Assembly: GCF_017654505.1 (NCBI RefSeq)
Contig: NC_054553.1
Coordinates: 10,933,558-10,997,557 of the forward strand
Source of the DNA: Polyodon spathula
Taxonomy: Eukaryota; Chordata; Actinopteri; Acipenseriformes; Polyodontidae
DNA: 64,000 bases
Reading direction: 5' to 3'
Below the pieces are notes generated by a model. That model saw nothing but the letters and a program-made list of their open reading frames with translations, did no database searches and had not been told where the DNA came from. How positions within the stretch are numbered: position 1 is the first letter of the stretch; the number at the start of each line of letters is the position of its first letter. Shown one piece after another: positions 36,754 through 47,351 of the stretch. Position numbers and translations under genes: made by a program.

Positions 36754-38433
36754 ACATATCCCTGTGGGGTATACATGTACACTGGTCAAATCAGCCCCCA
36801 CATATTGCTTTCCTTTAAATTAAATATATCACATATACACAGTAATTCATGCTACACACAGTTATATAAAAAGATTATTTGTCAATATTTTATTTACAAA
36901 CATTTGAAATTTATTTTCAAATCCGTTTTCATGATCTGTTGAAACATTAAACTTGCCGCTGAAGGCAAGGTGGGGTTGCACTAATGCAATAATAGCTAAC
37001 CAAAACTGTTATTACCTGCAGCTAATGATAGGTTTGGTAGTTAAAAGCCTATGGCAAAGATTCAGGCAATTAATGTTCTCAAACCCGTCATTATTTGCTG
37101 CACTGATGAATTAGAAAGATGTTATTGCAATTACTACCTAGTTATTTTACTTTCTTATTTGGAGTGATGATGGATAAAGAATATCTTAGATTTATGACTT
37201 TCATACACACCCACAAGCTCATGCCCCAAGCAAACCGAGAGGGATTTTTCTTTCTATTTTTTATGCAATATCTGTCCAACTACAATCCTAAAAGTTACTC
37301 ACTGGGTAGTTTTGTCTTCTCTCTTTCCTGAGGCCCTGTCCATTATCTCTGTTTCCACTACCTATACCTCCTACCTCCGAATTAAGTGTCATAGTTTGAA
37401 CTTACCACTAGTCTGAAGTTTTTTATTTTACGAAACCCTAGCCTAGTCCATGCTTGCTCAGCACTGTTTTGACAACTTTGGCAAAGTCAAATGTTGATGC
37501 AGAGAAGAAACAGCCGGGGTCCTAGCACTGTTCCCTACAGAGTAAGTATACGGTCCCAGCTAGACATTTTTTTTCCTTTACAAGTACTCTCTGTTTCCCA
37601 TGTTTTAACCAGTTATGTGTCTACTTCCAAATGCTTTGTTTAATTCGTGCTGATTTCAACTTTTGGATTATCAGTAAGAGCCAGCAGCATCTACAGAAAA
37701 GCTTATTTGAATAAAAACTAAATAATTATCTCATTCTGGCAATATAGTAGGTTTATATGCATGCCAGGTCATGATGTGCCTGACGTTTTTAAAATAATGG
37801 TCACTTTATTATTCATTAGTTTTGACCCCGCTATGACCAATTAGTATCAACTGCACTTCTAAATCTGCCTTTCTAAGAGTGTCTTCTTGTGAAAGAATGG
37901 GAATCCAAATAACTCTTTCCTGAATGGTATCCCAATGGTAAAATGGAACCTGCAAACAAAAAATGAATTCTCCAGATACTTTAGAACAGCTAGGCTATCT
38001 GAAATAGAATGAAAGACAATGAAAGGAAATGAAAGGCAGATCACAGCTACATAAAAAAAGCTTTACTTACTGTAGTAACATAACATCTGTATACTATACA
38101 TGTCACACATATAAAGATACATAACTTCACAAATATATTAGGGAAATATTTTCATGTTTGGTATATTGTGATGAAGGCAGGAAGTTTGCTGGTTTTCATC
38201 TTGCCATGCTGGCTGGCTCTTGTTACTACCGGCAACAGCAGGAGGTTTGGAATGGGACAGAAACAAAACAAAGATGTAAACAATGAAAAAAAGGGGGTTT
38301 TCCATTTTTGCCAGTTGTGTTTTTGTTTTACTCAGAATATGGGAAATGTATTGATGTTCTTTGCCATTGACAGCCTGACAACCTGCAGGTCTTGGCAATA
38401 ACATCTTCAAATCATTGATTTCATATCTGATTC

Positions 38434-38613
38434 ATAGAGCGGACATTTTGAAAAGAGGTTTGAAACGGACTTTAAAGCTGTAAGTGTAAAAAGTTGTCAG
38501 GATGCTAACAATGAAAAGAAAACTTACAGGTACGTTATTTAAACAGTTGTAGAAACATGTGGGGACGTGTAACGCTGTGTTTTTCAGAACCCTGCTACTT
38601 ACTCTTTTAGAGG
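38434..38613. repeat. duplicated segment, copy 2
   Basis: Partner of 34711-34880, about 3.7 kb away in the same orientation, with scattered substitutions and one short insertion near the right end. Confidence 0.75.
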
Positions 38614-39339
38614 AAAGTCTTGTTATTTGGTGCTGGCAAAACATTTAGAAAAAGGAAAAGGTGCTTAACTTTATGCAGTTTTGGGGGGCTTGAGCTATAG
38701 CCAAGGACGTCTATCAGTCGATTGTGGGTGCTTAAGCCCTTTATTTGAATTTGTTATAAAAGGGGCAATAAAAGCCCTGAAAACTGAACACTTAGTTCAA
38801 TAAAACCCAGCCTTCATTACAACAAGGTTTCAGCCAAGTTCTAGAAATAAAAATTAAATATTAAAAAAGGGTATAAAGGATATAAAAACAAGTCCTTCAA
38901 AATAGCACCTCTTTTCTCCTTCTTGTGATGCTGCTATTAAATAACTGTGTGCTCAGGGTTATACTTTGAAGATGCCTCAACATGCAGCTTTCTTACCTGC
39001 TCTAAAGTGTATTGTTATTTTGATGTAGACCCAGGCCTGGTTTCTACAGTAAATAGGGGTTATACTGCATGTAGGAGAAAAGAGAGTCACACCCTTTCTC
39101 AGTGCTGTTACTTTTAAAAAGAAATCTTAGTTATATTGATTTGGTCAGGCTGCAGCTCAAAAGCCATTGAACCCACTCTTTCCCTCTTCTGATAATGTTT
39201 TCAAGCAAGATGATAGCTTCAGGATCAATAGAGTCTGAACTTCAGTCTGTGCAGCAGTTGCATGCACACATGGTTATATGAGTTGAAGTGAAGCACTCCT
39301 TTTTTTAACACAGTGCTTGCATTATAAACATGTAACATG

Positions 39340-39540
39340 GTAGATTTGCATGGTAATTTTGCAGTTTTCTCTGGCTTTTTCCATATTTATACTTTACTAT
39401 AGTTTGCCATAGATTGCCATGTTTTTAAACATGCTTTACTGTATCTGTCTGGGCTTTACAATGCTTACCTTTGCTTTACTATGCTCTATTAGACTTTGCT
39501 ATTTGTTTACTATGGTAAAGTATTGTAAAGGTCCACAGAA
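39340..39540. repeat. CATGCTTTACCATGG-type repeat
   Basis: Degenerate TTTACTATAGTTTGCCATAG, CATGCTTTACTG and TGCTTTACTATGCTC motifs. Same family as in the leap2 introns and, in opposite orientation (AAAGCATAGCAAAGTCTAAT-like), at 18160-18290 and 41845-42060. Confidence 0.6.
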
Positions 39541-41844
39541 TAGCAGGCATATTCTCTAAAACAAAAGTGCTTAAAATATGATTAAAGTTAGAATGTGTAC
39601 AAATTGGAAATACATCTGGGGTGGAGAAATGGTATTGTTGCTCTGTATATTGGACATCACCTTATGATAAATTCATTATTACTGGAATGCCATTATTTGT
39701 ATGTTTCTGGACAGATCTGGACAGCATTGCAATATTTGTCTTATCATGTATCAAGAAAAATATTCTGTCAAAAACTGGAAAAAATATTTCCATGAGCTAC
39801 AAACTAAGGAATGTATTTTGTATGAACTCTGTGAAGTAATTTTTTTTTTTTTTTTTTTGGTTTATTTCTTCCACATTTTTAATGCTGCATGAAGTAATAG
39901 CAGGCAAAATGAGTGAAACCTGACAATTAAGTATATCTGCAGCTCCCTGTTGAGAGTAATGGCTCCTGACCTGGATAGTGTTATGCTTGGTAAGTTTCAT
40001 TTTTAATTATTATTATTTTATTAAAACAACATCATTATAATTGACTGATATAAGGGGAAAGAAAGGGATCAACATAATTGGAATTTTGCATCCAAGTGAC
40101 AGCCAAAAATGAAATATTTACTATAGAAGCTGTTTCACCTTTAATGGAACGACCATAGGCTATATCTATTAGAACTTGTCTATTACACACTTATTTTTTC
40201 CATGTGAATCAAGTCCTTTTTCCTACTTTGCATCCAATTTTTTTATGTGAGTGCCAATTTTAAACAATATCATCTTTTAATATTTATTAATACAAGTTGG
40301 AACTACATATGCTAGCATGTGAAAGAAATAAGAATGTGGTAATAGACAACAACAGCAAATATATCCTATGGTAGTTGCATTAAAAGTGACCCAACTTCCA
40401 TGGTAAATATTTTATGTTTGGCTGCCACTTGGCAGGAAACATTCCCACCTTTTCCTTTGACATCATTTAATTCCAGATAAATCATGGATTTAGGCATTCT
40501 GACTCAAATGGAATAAGAATGGTCAAATTCAGTGGCACACCTTCAATCCATTCCAGTCCAAGACCTTGTTTCAACAAAGCCTTTAAATTATTTAAATCAG
40601 TCCAGTCCATTTCCACTGGCAGTAGACCCCTGATCAAACCAGGAGTCGCACCCAACATTGTTGAATGATTAAACCAACACAGAAAATATATACGGTTGTA
40701 AAACTTTTAAACTTGAAGGGAACATACTGTTTTTAATTGAGTCTCTAGCTAAGGGGAAAATCTGTCAGTTAATACCTAATAAAATGATTGGTTTGGAGGT
40801 CCAGGGAGATTTAACTATCCAATAGGGAAGTGTTACAATGGTTTAAAGTGTGTTATTAGTTTTCTAAACCAGACTGCTTTCCTCAGAAACGTAATCGTGT
40901 GGGAAACAGTTGTTAAGAAAATGCAGCTCTTTGGAACAGGGGTGGGGTCACACTGGACAGCCAGGATGGCACTGTTTCAATGAGTATCAGAGGTGGGTTC
41001 ATTGTTTTGGAGGGACACGCGACACTCCAGAATTGATATAGAGCCATCCGTTTTGAGACTGTTCCTTGTCAAGTATTGGATGTTGGATAATAAAACCCTG
41101 TCAGCCCAAAATCTATCAGATCTGCTGTCCTTCCCACCCTAACTGAACATGGCTACAGGAAGATTCTGCATTTATATATTACAGAATACATGTCAGGGAT
41201 GATATTTGCATAACCAATTACTAAAGAGCAACTCGGAAGTTTAAAGTACCACCCAGGAGTCAGGAGTAAGTATAGCTGCCCTTTTACAAAAAGTGTACGA
41301 ATCGTAGGTGTCTGTATATATAGTGGCTCCCCAATTTACAGTATGCAGGAGATGTTCAAATTAAACATCATGGTCTTTCTGGTGCGATCAGTTGATGGAA
41401 AAAAAAGGAAAATTAGCTATTGTTCTGTGCGATCCAGTATATAATACAGAATTAACTGGTTCATGTATCTCAGAATTAAAATGATACAATAAAGAACTGA
41501 CTTCCCTTTTCTAAAACAAATGTGCATTTAAATGTATAACACACTTAGCATGGTAATGTAACCCATGGTTTTTATGACTCATGTTACACCTGCAAGCTGA
41601 CAGTTTTTTTTTTGGCAAAGTGCTTCTGACTAACTCTAACCACTGTGGGGTTGTTTTAGTTTACAGAGACATGCCCCAGGAAAGACTATGCCCTCTGTCC
41701 ATGTTTTGACGTGTGCTTTCAAGACCTCAATGGCTTAAATTGAAAACACCAGACAAGGAATTTGATAACAACATACTTGATATAAGCTGTCATGTTTATC
41801 CAGAGATAAGTTCCTGTCAAACACAATGTGATATTGAGCCTTTT

Positions 41845-42060
41845 TACTGCAAGTTAATAAAAGGCAGTAAGAGCATAGCAAAGTCTAATATAGCATAGTG
41901 AAAACAAAGTCACGCATAGATAAGCATTGTAAATCCCAGAGATGTATTGTAAATCATATTTAAAAACTTGGCAAATCATGATTAGTTTCTAGTATAATAA
42001 TAGGAAAAGCATGTGAAAACTGCTAAATCACTGTGTACATTTAGTATAACCTTCAAAAGG
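41845..42060. repeat. CATGCTTTACCATGG-type repeat, opposite orientation
   Basis: AGCATAGCAAAGTCTAATAT, GCATTGTAAATCCCAGAG and CAAATCATG follow the same order as 18160-18245, indicating a real interspersed family rather than simple sequence. Confidence 0.65.
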
Positions 42061-43306
42061 GCAGCACTGGAATCTGTAAGAAACTAAACTGTAACGAGGG
42101 CAAAACAATTCTGGTATAACTGTTGGTCAAATAGGGTGCATTTACAGTGGTGTTCAGATGTATCAGAACACATCAAGAATGGTCATTTATATTTTTTACA
42201 TAACTACCTGCATGAGAATTTTAAATTTCGATCAGTAATCAGTGATATAGAAACATTAGGCTCTGGTGTGTGAAAATGTTAGACCACTTTGTGCTTTAAT
42301 TAGGCATACTAAACCACTTCTTAAACAACAATTAACCATATGTGCCTATGTGTTCCTTTTCTGTTACTACTTTAAATGAATTGCATGTGTGGCCTATTAA
42401 AGTCAAGAATTAAATTAAGCAATCCCTAATTTGCCTATTTTGACAATTTTCCCAGATTTTCAGTTCCAGTGGTTTGATTTTATATGCACAACAAAAGAAA
42501 ACAACAGAAGCGAGGGGGTGTTCTAAAAAATGTTGCACTCTACTGTATATCCAGGCAGGACAAAGACATGCAGGATGGGTTTGGGTACTTTTACTAAGGA
42601 CGGTTACTTTAGCTATCGGGTACCCCTGCCTACTATGGTTGTCACATAATAGCAAAAATAAATGCACTGTGTATTAAGGGTAGAGCCATACAAAAGTGTC
42701 TGTCGAACTCAGAAACTGACAGTCAACTAATCGCACGCTTCAATTTCAATACAGCAGCAGCAGCAACGTATTCATGTTTTGTGTGTTTAAAGTGTATTCT
42801 AGTAGCTCGTCCAGGCCTGTACAGCAGGTGTCCTGGTTTAGTGTGATGCCTTGGTTAACACCTGTTTATATTGTGGTTTCTGCCTAAGGGCTTTAACACA
42901 GCGATGGGAAGTGATGCATTCTAATTAAGCTACTAAAGCTTACTGTTTCATGCAACACTCAGCCTAATCTGATTATCTTGTGAACAGGAAAGGCTTGGCT
43001 TTACTATACAGAATATCATTGTGAAAGTATGTTTAAAAAACACCAACATATAAAGAAGAAGCAAGTTTAAGCTGTGTGTTCACCTTTTAAAACTGATTTA
43101 TTTTTATTTGTAAAAAATGTAGCTTTCACGTTCATTGATTTAGAATAGGTTATTCACAAATAAATTACAAAAAGCATGAACAGGGGACCACAGTTATAAG
43201 TTATTCCTGTTGACAACTCCAGCAATTTCTTGTGAGTTGGGAACTGGAATAAATATATGCTGGCCTCTTAGTGTGTACCCAGCAAGTATATAAAATCCCA
43301 GCAAAT

Positions 43307-43640
43307 AAGAACATAAAAACCCAAGAACATGTAAGAACAAGAGGAGACGATTCAGCCCCTCAGTGTTCTTCTAATTCCTAGTAGCTGGATGATTGCAATA
43401 CTTTTTCAAGTAGGTTCTTGAAAGATCCCTATGACTCAGCATCAACAGCATGGCCAGGTAACCCATTCAATACCCTCACTATTCTGTGTGAAGAATTTCT
43501 CCTTCCTTCTGTCCAAAGGCTCTGGGAAAATACAACCACCACAAATTGAATGTAGAATATCATCCCTTTCCTCATAGATTTAAGAGTAGGTTTGGCACTT
43601 AGCTCAGTCTGTGTCTTGCTTGGACACGCTGTGGTGCTTC
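43307..43640 (+). repeat. unclassified dispersed repeat, copy 2
   Basis: AAGAACAAGAGGAGACGATT, CTAGTAGCTGGATGATTGC and GACTCAGCATCAACAGCATG then GGTAACCCATTCAATACCC parallel the copies at 11790 and 62430. Confidence 0.65.
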
Positions 43641-44705
43641 TGATTGGCAAAGAGTTAGAACAATAACACTGTCAATAGGATGTAAGAGCAGATAAAGGGT
43701 TTTGTTCTGGATCGATATGTGACCATTCCTCAATGATTACCGCCTTAATTCCTTCAAAGGAGTTGGAGGTAGAAATTCTGTGAATGAAATTGGTCATTTG
43801 GGCAGCACTGGAGGCGCCCCACAACTGAGAGACTATTTTGAGAACTCTCTCAAAGTCCACGATGCTGCTCTCTTACAACCGGGAGGTGCAGCTTGTGTAT
43901 TTAGAGAATAAATGCCGAATGTCAATTTGCATAACAAATGAACCAGTCTTGTACACAAAACACAAGGGGAAGAGGCGAGTGAAGCTTGTCTTCATACACA
44001 GTTTATCTTCTTTGTGGGGCCAAGTTTACCGTTCCGCTACTGGTCTCCATTTCAAACTAATTTATAGTTATATTGTTTTTTCAGGATACCGCACTTTGAA
44101 TGTGTTCACGTACGTGCTTTTCTTCCCCCGATTAATGCATAGTTCGCAGAAGGCATTTACACTCCTGCTGTTCTGTTCTTTGACAGAGTCGTGCAGGAGG
44201 GCGGGCACGTGCGAGCCCACAGTAGCAACAGTAAATTTAGGGAATGTAAACAAATTGGAACACCAACGTGTAAATATAAAGTGCACACATCATTTAAAAA
44301 AAGAAGAAAAAAAAAACACACATCAAGGAATCATATTTTTTTGTATGAAATGTAACTTAATCGTGGGACACCGCAGCTTTATAAGTGAGCTAAAAAAAAA
44401 AACATTTGGATTTTTTTTTTTTTTTTTTTAACGTGTTTGAACCTTTCAAATCTTATCAAACTTCCATCCTTCACACCAGATATCACAATTGATACACACG
44501 GTTTCTTTGAAACATCCGCCAATTTTTCAGAATAAAAAAACCAAACAATGAAACAAGTGATGCATTAACCCTCCCCCATGCAAACTGCATTGGAACTGCT
44601 GAATGAAGTCCTTTCTGCTTACCGGTCTTTCTCCCTGTCAGTCACCGGACTCTAGCAGTCGTGTCACTTCCTCCAGTTTTTGTTAGCTACAATGAAACAG
44701 AATAG

Positions 44706-44738
44706 ATGCCAGTGATGCTGGAGATGGGGGGTTTCTAG
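44706..44738 (+). promoter_or_regulatory. upstream ORF 1 of shroom4
   Basis: ATG plus nine further codons and TAG, ending 44 bases before the shroom4 start codon. It matters only if the transcript starts upstream of 44706, which the sequence cannot show. Confidence 0.4.
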
Positions 44739-44753
44739 CGAGCACCGTAGGAG

Positions 44754-44783
44754 ATGCTGGGGGGGGACACACGTTATCAGTGA
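44754..44783 (+). promoter_or_regulatory. upstream ORF 2 of shroom4, stop overlapping the main start
   Basis: ATG plus eight codons and TGA. The stop shares its last base with the main ATG (TGATG at 44781-44785), an arrangement compatible with termination-reinitiation. Confidence 0.45.
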
Positions 44784-44917
44784 TGGATCAGAGAGTGGAG
44801 ACTATTGATCAATTGGTATCTTTCCGGCATATCCAGGTCCACTTACAAGGAGGGGCTCCTTGGGGGTTCACTTTGAAAGGGGGTCTGGAGCATGGGGAAC
44901 CGCTCATCGTATCGAAG
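44783..44917 (+). CDS. shroom4: Shroom family member 4, first coding exon (PDZ domain start)
   Basis: This exon has 45 codons from ATG to TCGAAG before donor GTAAGT. It encodes [10 protein letters not shown] and then [20 protein letters not shown] and EPLIVSK, the start of the N-terminal PDZ domain of Shroom proteins. Shroom proteins bind actin and recruit Rho kinase to shape epithelial cells. The GGLEH wording and lack of GGREH favour SHROOM4 over SHROOM2/3, and SHROOM1 lacks this domain in mammals. The gene runs rightward; exon 2 was not found and is presumably beyond the window. It diverges from bmp15, 20.6 kb away, as the mammalian pair does. Confidence 0.88.
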
Positions 44918-47319
44918 GTAAGTTTTAAATGCAAACTATTGGTTATATTTGGTTAAAATCTTGGTAATAGACGAGTCCGTAACGGAGTTCCCGATGTTAC
45001 CCCGTGTAACAGCATCAAAGGGGAGCAGAGAACAATGATATTTTTTTGTTTTTGGATGCTTAAATCCCAATCTGTCTTTCAAACTTTTTCTAGATCACGT
45101 AGAAAAAGCACTCTTATTTGTTGTCATTGAATACACGTGTAAAATAAAGTAAATAAAGTAAGATGTATTATTAAATGTAATGTGTAACGGAGATTATTAT
45201 TCGCTTTTGTTTTTGGAAGCTTCACAAATCAACGTGAATTATTGCTACAGTATTGCTTGAAAATTACTCAAGAGCGCTAAACTAACTTTGCATTGATACG
45301 GAATTATTTTTTGCTGCTTTTGCCATTTGTTACAGATGTAACATATGATAGGCAATACTACATAAGGGAATTGATCTGGAATATATTGTTATTGGTGATC
45401 TATAATCTGAATATTTTGCTTTTACCCAGTCATACAAGTGTTTAAACAAGTAAAGCATATCGCATGCAATGGAAGAATGAGTTTAAACACGTAAGTACCG
45501 TGTCGTTCAATTTTTAGTTTTTTATAGACTTGCCACGCACAGTGAGTGATAAACTAACCGATTTTGGTGCTTAGGGTTCTCGTACATTTTTTTTCATGTT
45601 TCAGGTCACATATTCTCATGTTAAACTATATGCCCTCAGTCGCTTTTATTGTCGTGTATATGGATTGGCATTGCTAGGAAAATACAATCCGTTTAATCGT
45701 AGCCTGCTGTAAAATTAGTTAGTTAGTAGTACGAATACTGGGAAGACTTTTTAACATTCCAAGAGTTTTGCCTGTCTGGGACAAAATTAGTGGTGTGTGA
45801 AGGCAATTCATCCGTGGAAGCAGGGCGACGTTAATGTGTAAGCGCGTTTTCAATACCGTGTGTTTAAATGGTAGTTATTCCTAGCACCTGTATAATCTAA
45901 GCGAAGTAGGGGAAGACATTTTTTTGCCTCCATTTAAATATTTATTCTGTCCACATTTGCACGTCCTTCTGTATCAATCATAGTTATTGTTGCTACCTTG
46001 ATCTTCTGAAAACCATACCATTGCATGCCATGGTGTCACGTTAGGTAGTAGAGTGCCCTCTGAGGGATGCGTAGGGAACCAAGTTTCACGTTTGCTGCAT
46101 GTATTTCGAAACGCTACTTGGTGGGGAGGCTATTTTACCAGCAGTTGTTTTTTTTTTGTTTTTTTTGTGGATACTTCATACACTTTTTAAGGACAGACAT
46201 TCTCCGATCTGTTTTTCAGGAAACACTAACAGTCTTGCCTAAATATTTAATTTTAATACCAAGGCACACGACACAGTGCTGTAAAGCCACCGAGATGTTA
46301 GTCTTATTTTTTTGTGTGTTTGTCATCAGGAATCATTTAAAAAATAAATAAATAAAAACATTAGGAGCATTGAAACAATCTTAGACGGTTTGCGGTCAAA
46401 CGTCCAGGATTGCCTCACACGCTGGGGTCAGGGGTGGGGAGGGGGAGAAATCCTCCCTACATGCCACTGGAGGTCCAGTTTATTATTCTTGAATTAAAAT
46501 ATTTAAACAGGGTGTCCCTGTGAGACCACATTCAGTGAACCACCTTGTCAACAGAAGTGAGGCTACAGATACAATCAAAACAGCCAAAGCACAACAATCA
46601 AGCAAAGCAAATAACTGAATAACTTACCAAGTTCAAACTGAGGTAAAACAAATACCTTCATCAGTGTTTTAAAGGGTTGATAGTGTCTTCAGGTCAAGCT
46701 CTAGACTGCCATTTCCTGTCTTGGTGTTGCAATTTAATATGCTTACTCAAACATACCATTTGCCTCTTTCTAGTAATCCTCTTGCAACACAAAAGCATAG
46801 ATTTTTAAACCTAATATATCATGGATGTTAAGGCACTACTTTAAAGACTTGAAATAGTACCAGGAGAAAGGAAGAGGGGATTCCTAAGCTCATGCTAGCA
46901 CATTCTCCTATAATTGGATGTTGTTTTTAGTATGCATCAGGGTCCTGGACACATGTCCAGTAGGATAAATGAATCACTGGATGGAAGAAGGAGGCTAGCG
47001 GTGGCATTAAACCTCTTAACGGTAGCCAGTTTAACAAAGTGCTGAAGACAATCTGAGAAGTACTGTTCTAGATATATCAGTATTAAAATAAACTCATAAA
47101 AACGCTTCAGTCCTAAAGGTAATTGTAGTGTGTGGTGGTGAAGTTCATGGCCACCCATTACAAAAATCAAAGACATGGCACTGGTTATTGTTTTAGACAG
47201 ACACATGGACAAAATGCCTTCTTAATGAAGTGACAAGCATTCTGAAGTTACAACGCATATCGTTTTTGTGACTTGAATGGTTTGTAACCGTCTGACCTTC
47301 ACTGACCTTGCAAAGTAAG

Positions 47320-47351
<32 letters not shown>

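Larger units (their letters stand above)
33847..44705. other. intergenic DNA between the DIRS/SINE region and shroom4
   Basis: No exon is supported over nearly 11 kb. Contents recognised: a related pair of segments at 34711-34880 and 38434-38613; a short MITE at 36596-36753; a likely SINE-derived block at about 35140-35420; CATGCTTTACCATGG-type repeats at 39340-39540 and 41845-42060; a dispersed repeat at 43307-43640; and a segment at 43640-43860 related to 980-1140. Confidence 0.55.

Noticed and set aside
38168..38401. Open frame starting with a signal-peptide-like stretch
   Set aside because: No family resemblance, no splice support and no conserved motif; hydrophobic starts of this length occur by chance in T-rich DNA.
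43838..44431. 197-residue plus-strand open frame
   Set aside because: It starts inside a repeat-like fragment, ends in a poly(T)-derived phenylalanine run, and shows no recognisable domain.
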